Shown one piece after another: positions 53,862-63,224 of a stretch of 64,000 nt of DNA. Origin of the DNA: CAKZLS01 sp963701445. GTDB taxonomy: Bacteria > Pseudomonadota > Alphaproteobacteria > Rhodospirillales > Defluviicoccaceae. The DNA is taken from contig CAVPAM010000027.1 of NCBI GenBank assembly GCA_963701445.1, forward strand, positions 124,001 through 188,000, in the 5' to 3' direction. Each line of letters starts with the position of its first letter. Positions within the stretch are counted from its first letter, which is position 1. The notes beneath the pieces are model-generated. The model made no database searches and was not told the DNA's origin. It saw only the letters and a program-made list of their open reading frames with translations. The position numbers and the translations under genes are program-made.

Positions 53862-55238
53862 CAGTCGAGCCCCCCCACCAACGACCGGAACGCGTCGCCG
53901 CGCGCCTCGAAGTTCCTGAACTGGTCGAACGACGCGCACGCCGGCGACAGCAGCACCACGGCGCCCGGCCGGCCGTCCCGCTCCGCCATCTCGCGCGCGG
54001 CGTTCACCGCCGCGTCGAGCACGCAGTGGCGGCTCAAGGCGACCTTTCCGTCGAGCGCCCGGGCGAACGGGTCCATCGCCTCGCCGATGAGGAACGCGTG
54101 GCGCACGCGGTCGAGAAAGGGCTCCAGGGCCTCCAGGCCGCCCGCTTTCGGCCGGCCGCCGGCGATCCAGTAGATGTCGCGGTAGCAAGCCAGCGCCCGC
54201 GCGGCGGCGTCGGGATTGGTGGCCTTGCTGTCGTTCACGTAGGCGACCCCGCGAACGACCCTGATGACTTCCTGGCGATGGGCCAGCCCGGGAAAGGTGC
54301 GAAGCGCGTCGCACGCCGTCCGCCGGTCGACACCCACCGACCGCGCGGTGGCGTAGGCGGCGGCCGCGTTCTGGGCATTGTGCTCGCCCGGAAGCGCCCG
54401 GGCGTCGTCCAGGTCGAACACCGCCAGCGGATCGCCGCCGGTCATCCGGTCGTAAAGCGTGCGGCCCTCGGCATAGACGCCGCCGGCAACCGGGGAACGG
54501 CCCGAAACCGCGATGGTCCTCGGTCCGTCGCCCGACTCGAAGCCGGCGTGGATGTCGCGGGTGTAGTCGTCGTCGACCCCGATGACCGCGGTCCGATCCG
54601 GCCCCTGGCCCCGGAAGATCAGGCGCTTGGCGGCCACGTAGCCGTCCATGCCGCCATGGCGGTCCAGGTGATCGGGGGAGATGTTCAGGAGCACCGCCAC
54701 CTCGAGCACCATGGAGGGGTTGAGCTCCAGCTGATAGGACGAGAGCTCGAGGACATAGGCCCCGTCCGTTGTCCAGCGGCCGCAACGCCAGCATGGGCGT
54801 TCCGAGATTGCCGCCGACCTCGCACGCGCGTCCCGCCGTCCGCAGGATATGGCCGATCAGGGCGGTGGTGGTGGACTTCCCGTTGGTTCCGGTGATGCCC
54901 ACGTAGGTGGCGTCGGGCTGGGCCCGGTACAGCAGTTCGCCGTCGCCGATCACCGGACACCCGGCGGCGCGCGCCCGGAGGACCAGGGGATGGGGCTCCG
55001 GATGGGTCAGCGGAATGCCCGGGCTCGTCACCATCGCCGCCGCGCCGCCCAGGTCGCGCCGGTAGAGGTCCACCGGCTCGACGCCGGCCGCGACGGCGGC
55101 GTCGCGGGTCGCCGGGTTGTCGTCCCAGGGCCAGACGGTCGCGCCGCTCGCCGACAGCGCGCGGACGGCGGCCATGCCGGTCAGGCCGAGCCCGAGAACG
55201 GCGACGGTGCGATCGGCGAGGAAGGACAACGGGATCAT
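53861..55238 (-). CDS. murD: UDP-N-acetylmuramoylalanine-D-glutamate ligase, frameshifted as given
   Basis: An essential ligase adding D-Glu to UDP-MurNAc-L-Ala, about 458 residues. The N-terminal part reads TVAVLGLGLTGMAAVRALSA with P-loop GTNGKST at 117-123 and EVGGNLGTPML. After a shift in the run of four C at about 54760-54763 (forward strand), YVLELSSYQLELNPSM leads into LLNISPDHLDRHGGMDGYVA, HNAQNAAAAYATA, NDSKATNPDAAARAL and LLSPACASFDQFRNFEARGD. Removing one base restores an intact protein. Because MurD is indispensable and flanking genes are whole, an artefactual insertion is the best explanation. Confidence 0.93.
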
Positions 55239-55245
55239 CGCGCCC

Positions 55246-56334
55246 TCACCGCAACTTCAACGTGGACAGCCCGGCAAGCGCCAGGATCGAGGCGATGATC
55301 CAGAACCGGATCACGATGGTCGGCTCCGCCCATCCCTTCTTCTCGAAGTGATGGTGCAGCGGCGCCATGCGGAACACGCGCCGGCCCGTCAGCTTGAAGG
55401 AAACCACCTGGACGATGACGGAAACGGTCTCCAGCACGAACAGTCCGCCGACGATGGTCAGGACCAGTTCGTGCTTGGTGATGACGCTCATGGCGCCGAG
55501 CGCGCCACCGAGGGACAACGAACCCGTGTCGCCCATGAACACGCGCGCGGGCGGCGCGTTGAACCACAGGAACCCCAGCCCCGCGCCGACGAGGGCGCCG
55601 CAGAACACCGCGAGTTCGCCGGCCCCCGGCACGTAGTGGATCTGCAGGTAGTTCGAGAAGATCGCGTTGCCGGCCAGGTACGCGATCAACGCGAACACTC
55701 CGGTCGCGATCATCACCGGGACGATGGCGAGACCGTCGAGGCCATCGGTCAGGTTGACGGCGTTGGAGGCGCCGACCACCACCAGAATGGCCAGCAGCGT
55801 GTAGGCCACGCCGAGATTGAGAAGCAGGTCCTTGAAGAACGGAACGGCCAGCATGTTCCGCAGTTCCGGCGGCGTCAGCTCGTTGATCCACAAGGCGGCG
55901 CTGAGCGCGATGGCCACCTGCAGCAGCAGTTTTCCCTTGCCCGGCAGGCCCTTGCTGTCGCGGTAGACGACCTTGCGGAAGTCGTCGAGAAAGCCGATGG
56001 CGCCGTAGCTGACGGTGACCATCAGCGCGACCCAGATGAACCCGTTGGAGAGATCGGCCCACAGCAGCGTCGAGACCAGCAGCGCCGAGAGGATCAGGAA
56101 CCCGCCCATGGTCGGGGTGCCGCGCTTGGTCAGGAGGTGGCCCTCCGGACCGTCCTCGCGAATGGGCTGGCCCTCGGCCTGGCGCTTTCTCAGCATCCGG
56201 ATCAGCGGCGGCCCGATCACGAAACTCACGATCAGCGCGGTGATGACCGCGCCGCCGGTGCGGAACGTCAGGTAGCGGAAGACATTCAAGGGCGCGAACT
56301 GATCGGCCAGGGGATAGAGGAGATGGAACAGCAT
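55246..56334 (-). CDS. mraY: Phospho-N-acetylmuramoyl-pentapeptide transferase MraY
   Basis: A 362-residue, ten-helix enzyme attaching phospho-MurNAc-pentapeptide to undecaprenyl phosphate (lipid I). Features: LLTKRGTPTMGGFLILSALL, GAIGFLDDFRKVVYRDSKGL with the DD pair, NAVNLTDGLDGLAIVPVMIA with catalytic Asp, RVFMGDTGSLSLGGALGAMS and the HHHFEKKGWAEPTIVIRFW loop. The start MLFHLLYPLAD at 56334 lies 5 bases past the murF stop. Confidence 0.98.
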   Translation of the reverse strand: MLFHLLYPLADQFAPLNVFRYLTFRTGGAVITALIVSFVIGPPLIRMLRKRQAEGQPIREDGPEGHLLTKRGTPTMGGFLILSALLVSTLLWADLSNGFIWVALMVTVSYGAIGFLDDFRKVVYRDSKGLPGKGKLLLQVAIALSAALWINELTPPELRNMLAVPFFKDLLLNLGVAYTLLAILVVVGASNAVNLTDGLDGLAIVPVMIATGVFALIAYLAGNAIFSNYLQIHYVPGAGELAVFCGALVGAGLGFLWFNAPPARVFMGDTGSLSLGGALGAMSVITKHELVLTIVGGLFVLETVSVIVQVVSFKLTGRRVFRMAPLHHHFEKKGWAEPTIVIRFWIIASILALAGLSTLKLR

Positions 56335-56339
56335 CGCTC

Positions 56340-57779
56340 TCAGCCCCCGTTCCCGGAGGGCGCCGTGCCCGCCTGTTTCGAACCGAGGCCGCGCAGGGCC
56401 TCCACCACCGCGCCCATGCGGCTGCCCGCCGACCCCTTGACCGTCACCACGTCGCCCGGACGGATGGCGTCGCAAACCATGGGCGCCAGGGCCGCCGAGG
56501 TCTCCGCGTGCCCGCCGCGCATGGCTTCGGGGAGCGCGTCGAACAGGTGCGCCATCGACGGCCCCGCCGTGAAGACCAGATCGATGCCGTGGCGCCGCAG
56601 CGGCCCCAGCAGCGCGGCATGCATCAGCGGCGCCTCGTCGCCCAGTTCGAGCATGTCGCCCACCGCCGCGATCCGCCGGCCGCCCTCGCCGAGCCGGGCG
56701 CGGCCGAGAACCTCGAACGCGGCGGCCATGGAAACGGGGCTGGCGTTGTAGCTGTCGTCGATCAGGCCGAAGGTCCCGCCCTCGATGGCGATGTCGCTTC
56801 GCCGGCCGCGTCCCTTGGGGGCCACGACCTCGCCGAGGGATGCCGCCGCCAACCGGACGTCGGCTTCCGCCGCGGCCACGGCCGCGAGCACGCACAGGCT
56901 GTTGACGATCCAGTGGTCGCCGGCCACGTTCAGCCGGTATTCGACCGGCTCGCCCCTCACCGAGGCCGCGACCGTCGATCCCATGGCGTCGGCGTCGGCC
57001 CCGACCAGGCGAACGGCCGCATCCGGGTGCCGGCCGAAATCGACGATCTTGCCGATCCCGCGCGCGGCGGCGGCGGCGGCGAGGCGGTCGAAATGGGAAT
57101 TGTCGCGATTGAGCACCGCCACGCCGCCCTCCACCACGCCGCTGAAGATTTCAGCCTTGGCGTCGGCGATGGCCTCGACGCTGTCGAAGTGGGCCTTGTG
57201 GACCGCCTCCACCGCCGTGACGACCGCGACGTGGGGCCGCGCCATGCGCGACAGCGGCTCGATTTCGCCCGCGTGGTTCATCCCCATCTCGAACACGCCG
57301 AAGGAGACCGAGGCCGGCATGCGCGCGAGGCTCAGCGGCAGGCCCCAGTGATTGTTCAGGCTGCCGTCGTTGGCCGTGGTCGGCGCCTGCGCGCCGAGGA
57401 CCAGCTTCAACGCTTCCTTGACGCTGGTCTTGCCGACGCTGCCCGTCACGCCGATGATCCGGGCCCGCCCGCGCGCCCGCGCCGCCCGGCCGAGATCCTC
57501 CAGCGCGCGCAGCGTATCCGCCACCACCAGCATCGGCGCGCCGGCCTCGAGCGCCGGCGGAACCTCGGACACCATGACCGCCGCCGCGCCGTTGGCGATC
57601 GCCTCGGCGGCGAATTCGTGGCCATCGAAGCTCGGCCCCTTGAGCGCGACGAACAGATCCCCCGGCGCCAGCTTCCGCGTGTCGATGGAAACGCCGGTGG
57701 CCCGCCAGTCGCCGCGCGCGCGGCCGCCGGTGGCCTGTTCCGCCGCGTCGCGCGTCCACAGGGCGTCGGGCGCCGTCAT
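56340..57779 (-). CDS. murF: UDP-MurNAc-tripeptide-D-alanyl-D-alanine ligase
   Basis: A 479-residue ligase adding D-Ala-D-Ala to complete the pentapeptide. SIDTRKLAPGDLFVALKGPS and FDGHEFAAEAIANGAAAVMV give the N-terminal domain, GVTGSVGKTS near 110-119 the P-loop, NDGSLNNHWGLPLSL and FEMGMNHAGEIEPLSRMARP the MurF-specific blocks, and LIDDSYNASPVSMAAAFEVL the C-domain. ATG overlaps the murE stop (ATGA). Confidence 0.97.
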   Translation of the reverse strand: MTAPDALWTRDAAEQATGGRARGDWRATGVSIDTRKLAPGDLFVALKGPSFDGHEFAAEAIANGAAAVMVSEVPPALEAGAPMLVVADTLRALEDLGRAARARGRARIIGVTGSVGKTSVKEALKLVLGAQAPTTANDGSLNNHWGLPLSLARMPASVSFGVFEMGMNHAGEIEPLSRMARPHVAVVTAVEAVHKAHFDSVEAIADAKAEIFSGVVEGGVAVLNRDNSHFDRLAAAAAARGIGKIVDFGRHPDAAVRLVGADADAMGSTVAASVRGEPVEYRLNVAGDHWIVNSLCVLAAVAAAEADVRLAAASLGEVVAPKGRGRRSDIAIEGGTFGLIDDSYNASPVSMAAAFEVLGRARLGEGGRRIAAVGDMLELGDEAPLMHAALLGPLRRHGIDLVFTAGPSMAHLFDALPEAMRGGHAETSAALAPMVCDAIRPGDVVTVKGSAGSRMGAVVEALRGLGSKQAGTAPSGNGG

Positions 57780-59221
57780 CGGTCCAGTTCCTCGGCGACG
57801 GCCCGCGCCACCTCGGTGTCGTCGAAGGGCAGCACCCGCTCGCCGACGGTCTGACCCGTTTCGTGCCCCTTGCCGGCGATCACCAGTACGTCGTCCGCCC
57901 GCAACTCGGACATGGCGTGGGCGATGGCCTCGGCGCGATCGCCGATCTCGACGCCACCCGGACAGGCCGCGAGGACCTGCCGGCGAATGTCCGCCGCGAT
58001 CTCGCCGCGGGGATTGTCGTCGGTGACCACGGCCCGGTCCGCCAATTCGGCGGCGATGCGTCCCATCTCGGATCGCTTGCCCGGATCGCGGTCGCCGCCG
58101 CAGCCGAACACCACGGCCAACGCGCCCCGCGTTCGCGGGCGAAGCGCGCCCAGCACCGACGCCAGCGCGTCGGGGGTATGGGCATAGTCCACGTAGACCG
58201 AGGCCCCGGACTTCAATCGCGCCACCAGTTCCAGGCGGCCCGGCACGCCGCGCAGGGTCTCGAGCGTCGCCAGGGCGGCCCGTTCGCCGGCCCCCGTGGC
58301 CACCGCGAGGCCCAACGCGCAGAGCGCGTTCCAGGCCTGGAAATCGCCGACCAGCGGCAACGTCACCTGGGTCGTCTCGCCGTCGAGCGTCACCGTCAGC
58401 CGCTGGCCGCCGTCCACCGGCTCGATGCCGTCCAGCCGGATGTCGCGGCCCCGCGTCCCGAATGTGAGAACCCGGACGCCGCGGCGCTCGGCGGCCGCCT
58501 GGATCGCCGGCGCATTCGGCGCGTCGGCGTTGACGACGGCGGTTCCCCCGTCGGCGAGCAGTTCCGAGAACAGCCGGGTCTTGGCCGCGAGGTAGGCGTC
58601 GACGGAGCCGTGATAGTCGAGATGGTCGCGGGACAGGTTGGTGAACCCGGCGGCGGCGATGCGCACGCCGTCCAGGCGATGCTGGGCGAGGCCGTGGCTG
58701 GACGCCTCCATGGCCAGGTGGTCCACCCCCGCCAGCTTCAGCCGGGCGAGCGTGCGGTGCAGTTGCACCGGGTCGGGCGTGGTCAGGCGGCCGCTCATGT
58801 TCAGTCCGGGCGCCTGGACGCCGAGGGTTCCGAGGCTCGCCGCCTTGTGACCGAGGCCCGCCCAGATCTGGCGCAGGAACCACACCACCGACGTCTTGCC
58901 GTTGGTCCCGGTCACCGCCGCCACCGTCGAGGGCTGTTGCGAAAAGAACCGCGCCGCCATGAGGGCGAAACGGCGGCGCGGGTTCTCGTCGACGATGACG
59001 GCGATCCGCCGCCGGTCCAGTCCGGCGGCGGGCAACCGGTCCGTGGCGCCGGGAGGAGCGAGGATGGCGACGGCGCCCCGCTCGACCGCGCCCGCGATGA
59101 AGTCGCGCCCGTCGGAACGGGCGCCGGGCAGGGCCGCGAACAGGAACCCGGGCTTGACCTGCCGCGAATCGGAGGTCAGTCCGGCGATCTCCATCCGGGC
59201 GGGGTCGACGGCAACGGTCAC
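57776..59221 (-). CDS. murE: UDP-MurNAc-L-alanyl-D-glutamate-2,6-diaminopimelate ligase
   Basis: A 481-residue ligase. SDSRQVKPGFLFAALPGARS opens the UDP-binding domain, VTGTNGKTS lies at 103-111, NMSGRLTTPDPVQLHRTLAR and MEASSHGLAQHRLDGVRIAA follow, then VDYAHTPDALASVLGALRPR. The DNPR motif (TDDNPRGE, near residue 400) predicts meso-diaminopimelate as substrate, so this is a Gram-negative DAP-type wall. Start is GTG; AGGAG is 13 bases upstream, slightly far. Confidence 0.97.
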   Translation of the reverse strand: MTVAVDPARMEIAGLTSDSRQVKPGFLFAALPGARSDGRDFIAGAVERGAVAILAPPGATDRLPAAGLDRRRIAVIVDENPRRRFALMAARFFSQQPSTVAAVTGTNGKTSVVWFLRQIWAGLGHKAASLGTLGVQAPGLNMSGRLTTPDPVQLHRTLARLKLAGVDHLAMEASSHGLAQHRLDGVRIAAAGFTNLSRDHLDYHGSVDAYLAAKTRLFSELLADGGTAVVNADAPNAPAIQAAAERRGVRVLTFGTRGRDIRLDGIEPVDGGQRLTVTLDGETTQVTLPLVGDFQAWNALCALGLAVATGAGERAALATLETLRGVPGRLELVARLKSGASVYVDYAHTPDALASVLGALRPRTRGALAVVFGCGGDRDPGKRSEMGRIAAELADRAVVTDDNPRGEIAADIRRQVLAACPGGVEIGDRAEAIAHAMSELRADDVLVIAGKGHETGQTVGERVLPFDDTEVARAVAEELDR

Positions 59222-59247
59222 TTCGACGGAGTTCTCCTTTCAACAGG

Positions 59248-60993
59248 TCAATTAGACGCAAGCTGGGGGCCCCGAATGTTGGCGATGGCGGTCCGCAACG
59301 CCTGCTCGCGGGCCTTCGTCGTCCGGTGATCGGCCGGATCCGGGTCCTCCTCCATGACCGGGGCGATGCCGAGCATGGGCGCCATGCGGCGAACCATGGC
59401 GCTCACCACCGGCGCGGCCACCCAGCCGCCCGTGGCGTAGTTGTAGGTGCGCTTGTTGCCCTTCGGCTCGTCGATGATCGCGAGCACCACGTAGCGCGGC
59501 GCGTTCATCGGAAACGCGCCGACGAACGACGAAATCCGCTTGTCGCTGCGGTAGCGGCCGGCGATCAGCTTTTCGGCGGTTCCGGTCTTGCCGCCGACCT
59601 GGTAGCCCGGCACGTCGGCATTTCCGCCGGTTCCGTAGCGCACCACCAGGCGCATCAACGCGCGCATCTGACGCGAGGTCGCGGCCGAGAAAACGCGCGT
59701 GCCGGCGGGCGGCGGGGCGCCGTCCAGGTTCAGAATGGTGGCCGGCCGGAGAATGCCGCCGTTGACCACCGCCGCCACGGCCTGGGTCAATTGCAGCGGG
59801 CTGACCGCGATTCCGTGACCGAAGCTGACCGTCATCGTGTTGATATCGCGCCACGGCGACGGCTTCAGGGGCGCTCCCACCTCCGGCAACTCGATGACCG
59901 CGCGGTCCAGCAGCCCGAGGCGTCCGAGGTACTCGCGCTGCATCTCTCCGCCCACGTGCATCGCGATCTGGGCGGCGCCGATATTCGACGAGTACACCAG
60001 GATTTCGGGAACCGAGAGCCAGCGGTTCTTGCCGTGAAAGTCGGAGATCGTATGGCGCGCCACGCGCAGCGGCTTGCTGGCGTCGTAGCCGCCGTTGAGC
60101 GTCGTCACCCCGGCGTCCAGCCCCATGGCGACCGTGAACAGCTTGAACGTGGAGCCCATCTCGTAGACGCCGGTGGTCACCCGGTTGAACCGCTCGTCGG
60201 CGGTTTCGCCCACCGGCTGGTTCGGGTCGAAGTCCGGCAGGGATACGGTGGCCAGCACCTCGCCGGTGTGGGTGTCGAGGACGAGGCCGGCGGCGCCGAT
60301 CGCGCGGAATTCCCGCATCGCCTCGGCCAATTCCTCGCGCATGGCGTTCTGGATGCGGAGATCGATGGACAGACGGACGCTCTCGCCGGTGTCGAGCTGT
60401 TGATCGAAGGCCTTCTCCACGCCGGCGATCCCCTCGCCGTCCAGGTCTGTCAGCCCGAGCACGTGGGAGGCGGCGCTGCCCTGCGGATAGACGCGCCGCT
60501 CCTCGTCGACGAACCCGACGCCCGGCAGGCCCAGAAGATTGACCGCCTGCTGCTCCTCGGGGATCAGGTTCCGCTTGATCCAGACGAACCGGCCCGGACC
60601 GGCCAGCTTGGCGGCGAGACGTTCGCGGTTGAGGTCGGGGAACACCGCCACCAGCCTGTCCGCCGCCGCCTCGGGGTCGATCACCTCGCGGGGATCGGCG
60701 AACACCGACGCGGTGGGCAGGCTGGTGGCGAGGAGAACGCCGTTGCGGTCGCGGATGTCGCCGCGCGCCACCACCGGGCGCGCCGGATCGTTGGCCAGGC
60801 CCGAAGCCTCCGCCTGGGTGAACGCGGTCAAGGTGATGACGCGCCCCCCGACGATCAGGAACGCCAGCGCGAAAACCGCGCCGGCCATGAGAAGGCGATT
60901 GCGGGCCACGTCCAGGGCGCGCGACCGCGTTCCCTGCAGGCGGATGGGGCGCGTGCCGCGTTCCCGCGAACCGGTTTGCCTGGACTCAGTCAT
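59248..60993 (-). CDS. ftsI: Septal penicillin-binding protein 3 (FtsI)
   Basis: A 581-residue class B transpeptidase. The membrane anchor is at about 33-56, the pedestal begins ARGDIRDRNGVLLATSLPTA, and the transpeptidase motifs are STFK (active Ser 281), SSN at 335-337 in LVYSSNIGAAQIAMH, and KTGTAEK near 468. The C-terminus extends with RRMAPMLGIAPVMEEDPDPA. It overlaps ftsL by 8 bases, so the two are coupled; the murE start follows after 26 bases. Confidence 0.97.
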   Translation of the reverse strand: MTESRQTGSRERGTRPIRLQGTRSRALDVARNRLLMAGAVFALAFLIVGGRVITLTAFTQAEASGLANDPARPVVARGDIRDRNGVLLATSLPTASVFADPREVIDPEAAADRLVAVFPDLNRERLAAKLAGPGRFVWIKRNLIPEEQQAVNLLGLPGVGFVDEERRVYPQGSAASHVLGLTDLDGEGIAGVEKAFDQQLDTGESVRLSIDLRIQNAMREELAEAMREFRAIGAAGLVLDTHTGEVLATVSLPDFDPNQPVGETADERFNRVTTGVYEMGSTFKLFTVAMGLDAGVTTLNGGYDASKPLRVARHTISDFHGKNRWLSVPEILVYSSNIGAAQIAMHVGGEMQREYLGRLGLLDRAVIELPEVGAPLKPSPWRDINTMTVSFGHGIAVSPLQLTQAVAAVVNGGILRPATILNLDGAPPPAGTRVFSAATSRQMRALMRLVVRYGTGGNADVPGYQVGGKTGTAEKLIAGRYRSDKRISSFVGAFPMNAPRYVVLAIIDEPKGNKRTYNYATGGWVAAPVVSAMVRRMAPMLGIAPVMEEDPDPADHRTTKAREQALRTAIANIRGPQLASN

Positions 60994-61405
60994 GGCGGAC
61001 CTCCTTGGCGGCCGCGGTGGTGGCCGTCGTGGTTGTCGTGGTCGGTGTCGGGGGCGCCGGAACGCCGGGTATCGGGTTTTGGACGGACGGCTCGACGCCC
61101 TCGGCCGGGTGCGGGTCTCCGCGCAGGGACGCGAACGTGCCCAGTTGATCGGGCTGAATGGGTTCCATGTGGAGGTGCTCGGTCGCCAGCCGGCGCAGCC
61201 GCCTGGCCTCCACCAGATGACTGAACTCGGCGTTCAAGACGTGAACGTTGCGATGCTCGCGGGCGATTTCCCGGTTCAGCGCGTTGAGTTCGTCCTCGAG
61301 GTCCTGAACCTTGTACTTGACGGAGAACAGCACCAGGGCCAGCCCGCCCGCGAGGACGAGAAAGAGCACCGTTGTCTGCTTCCACACGGTCGACCAGGCG
61401 GTCAT
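60986..61405 (-). CDS. ftsL: Cell division protein FtsL
   Basis: A 139-residue bitopic division protein. A short cytoplasmic part precedes one membrane helix (TVLFLVLAGGLALVLFSVKY), then a leucine-zipper-like coiled coil (KVQDLEDELNALNREIAREH, LNAEFSHLVEARRLRRLATE) and the HLHMEPIQPDQLGTFASL end typical of alphaproteobacteria. The last 35 residues are a low-complexity Pro/Thr tail (PTPTTTTTTATT), unusual for FtsL. ATG overlaps the rsmH stop (ATGA), with GGAG upstream. Confidence 0.92.
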   Translation of the reverse strand: MTAWSTVWKQTTVLFLVLAGGLALVLFSVKYKVQDLEDELNALNREIAREHRNVHVLNAEFSHLVEARRLRRLATEHLHMEPIQPDQLGTFASLRGDPHPAEGVEPSVQNPIPGVPAPPTPTTTTTTATTAAAKEVRHD

Positions 61406-62400
61406 GCCGCTCTCCTTTTCTGGCTTGTTCTTTCTTTTGCCGATTCCGGCCATGGCGGCGAACCGGTCCGCTCGGCGGCGCGCAAACGGGCCGAACGGGC
61501 TCGCGGGTTGGCCGAGATTTCGGCCGGCGACGGGCGAACGGCCCGCCGGTGCAACAGGTGGAAACTGGCTTCCGGCGCCTCGCTTCCGCCGGCCTCGGGG
61601 AGATGCCGCGACGGCCTCGGCGCGGCCCCGCACCGGGCCCGCAGGAACGTCTTGACCCTGCGGTCCTCGAGCGAGTGGAAGGCGACCACGCACAGCCGCC
61701 CGCCGGGCGCGAGCAGCCACTCCGCCGCCCTGAGGCCGCGATCCAGTTCCCCCAGCTCGTCGTTGACGTGGATCCGCAGCGCCTGGAACGTGCGGGTCGC
61801 CGAATCGATGCCGTCGCGGGCGCGCGGCAGGACGCGGTGGACGATGTTCGCCAGTTGCGCCGTCCGGGTGATCGGGGCGTCGTCGCGGGCGCGCAGGATG
61901 GCGCGGGCGATGCGGCGCGATGCCCGCTCCTCGCCGTAGGCCCAGAGAATATGCGCGAGCTCGGCTTCGTCCATGCGGTTGACGGCGTCGGCCGCGGACA
62001 GGCCGCGGTCCGGGTCCATGCGCATGTCGAGGGGACCGTCGGCGCGGAACGAAAAGCCGCGCTCCGGCGCCTCGATCTGGTCGGAGGACACGCCGAGGTC
62101 CATGGCGACGCCGTCCACCCGCTCGACCCCGCGCTCGGCCAGCAGCGAGATCATGTCGCCGAACGCGCCCCGCACCACCGTCAGCCGGTCCGCGTATTGC
62201 CGGCGGAGCGGCGCGGCGCGGCCGCACGCCTCGGGGTCGCGGTCGATGCCGATCACCATGCACGGCGCGGCATCGAGGATGGCCCGCGTATAGCCGCCGG
62301 CGCCGAAGGTGGCGTCCACGTAAACGGCGTCGGCGCGGGGGGCCAAGGCCTCCACCACCTCGGTCGGCATCACCGGCGCATGGATGGGAGCCGCCGTCAT
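61402..62400 (-). CDS. rsmH: 16S rRNA (cytosine(1402)-N(4))-methyltransferase
   Basis: A 332-residue SAM-dependent enzyme (MraW). It starts APIHAPVMPTEVVEALAPRA with YVDATFGAGGYTRAILDA as the SAM loop and MDLGVSSDQIEAPERGFSFR and GPLDMRMDP as family signatures. QALRIHVNDELGELDRGLRA and VAFHSLEDRRVKTFLRAR close the catalytic domain. The ATG overlaps the mraZ stop (ATGA). Confidence 0.97.
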   Translation of the reverse strand: MTAAPIHAPVMPTEVVEALAPRADAVYVDATFGAGGYTRAILDAAPCMVIGIDRDPEACGRAAPLRRQYADRLTVVRGAFGDMISLLAERGVERVDGVAMDLGVSSDQIEAPERGFSFRADGPLDMRMDPDRGLSAADAVNRMDEAELAHILWAYGEERASRRIARAILRARDDAPITRTAQLANIVHRVLPRARDGIDSATRTFQALRIHVNDELGELDRGLRAAEWLLAPGGRLCVVAFHSLEDRRVKTFLRARCGAAPRPSRHLPEAGGSEAPEASFHLLHRRAVRPSPAEISANPRARSARLRAAERTGSPPWPESAKERTSQKRRAA

Positions 62401-62894
62401 TCGCGCTCGCTCCCGCCGGCCTTGCCGCCGCCGTTCGGCTTCAGCGGCAGGGTGGCGCCCCGGGCACGGGCGCGCTCGAACGCCTTCTTGCTGTGCTCGC
62501 GGTAGGTCTCGGGGTCCCACACCTGGAACCGCGCGCCGCGCCCGACGAACATCGCCTCGCCCGAAAGCCCCGCGTGCTCCACCAGTTCGGGCGGCAGGAC
62601 CACCCGGCCCTCGGGATCGAACGGCAGGGCGTGGGCGCTTTCCAGGATCACCGACGCCATGTCGTCCTGCTCGTCGGAAAACAGATCCAGCTCGTCGACG
62701 CTCTCGGCGAGGCGGCTCATGAAACTCTCGCCGCAGACCTCGATGGCCCGGGACTTGAACACGGGGAACGCGTAGACGCCGGCGAAGCTCTGCTCGGTCT
62801 CGGCCGCGCTCAGGCCGGCACGGAACGGCTTCGGCACCGATACCCGGCCCTTCCGGTCGATCTTGTTGACGTGCTTGCCAACCAGCAACGGCAT
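62397..62894 (-). CDS. mraZ: Transcriptional regulator MraZ
   Basis: A 165-residue AbrB-fold regulator that represses the dcw cluster. Two tandem SpoVT/AbrB-like domains appear: GKHVNKIDRKGRVSVPKPFR and AHALPFDPEGRVVLPPELVE. The DxxGR pattern in each half is diagnostic. The ATG at 62894 matches the family N-terminus; an upstream in-frame GTG at 62951 adds 19 residues with no counterpart. It heads the 15-gene cluster and is preceded by a TGGG repeat array (62994-63027) that fits autoregulation. Confidence 0.95.
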   Translation of the reverse strand: MPLLVGKHVNKIDRKGRVSVPKPFRAGLSAAETEQSFAGVYAFPVFKSRAIEVCGESFMSRLAESVDELDLFSDEQDDMASVILESAHALPFDPEGRVVLPPELVEHAGLSGEAMFVGRGARFQVWDPETYREHSKKAFERARARGATLPLKPNGGGKAGGSERE

Positions 62895-62988
62895 TCCGGC
62901 CCCCAGAGAAACCTCAACACCGGCGTCCGTCTTGGAGCGCCGAACCGCCACAACCGCGAGCCGCTCCCAAATAGCCCACTTTGCAGGG

Positions 62989-63027
62989 TATTATGGGATA
63001 TCATGGGCAGTGATGGGCGTCAATGGG
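62989..63027 (-). promoter_or_regulatory. MraZ-box array and putative dcw promoter
   Basis: Four ATGGG units have their TGGG at 62994, 63004, 63014 and 63024, an exact 10-base period. MraZ is known to bind TGGGN direct repeats with 5-base spacers. They read on the strand opposite to mraZ. A minus-strand -35 candidate TTGACG (63023-63018) overlaps the repeats, with a weak -10 TATCCC (63000-62995) 17 bases later, so binding would block RNA polymerase. Confidence 0.75.
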
Positions 63028-63224
63028 ATTGAATGAACATATATAGATAAATTAACTGTAAACAAACAATCGAAAGGACCGAAAAGAACTCAAAATAAGT
63101 TACTCGCAAGATCGCGAGGCCTCCGGCACAGATAATCGTTGCGAATCGTTTGGGCCTTTTTTCGCCCATACACAAGGGCGAACCGCCACCGCAAGAATAG
63201 GCGTGCACGAAACGTTCTGTTTAT

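Noticed and set aside
62894..62951. GTG at 62951 as mraZ start
   Set aside because: The extra 19 residues have no counterpart in MraZ proteins, whose conserved N-terminus begins at the ATG at 62894.
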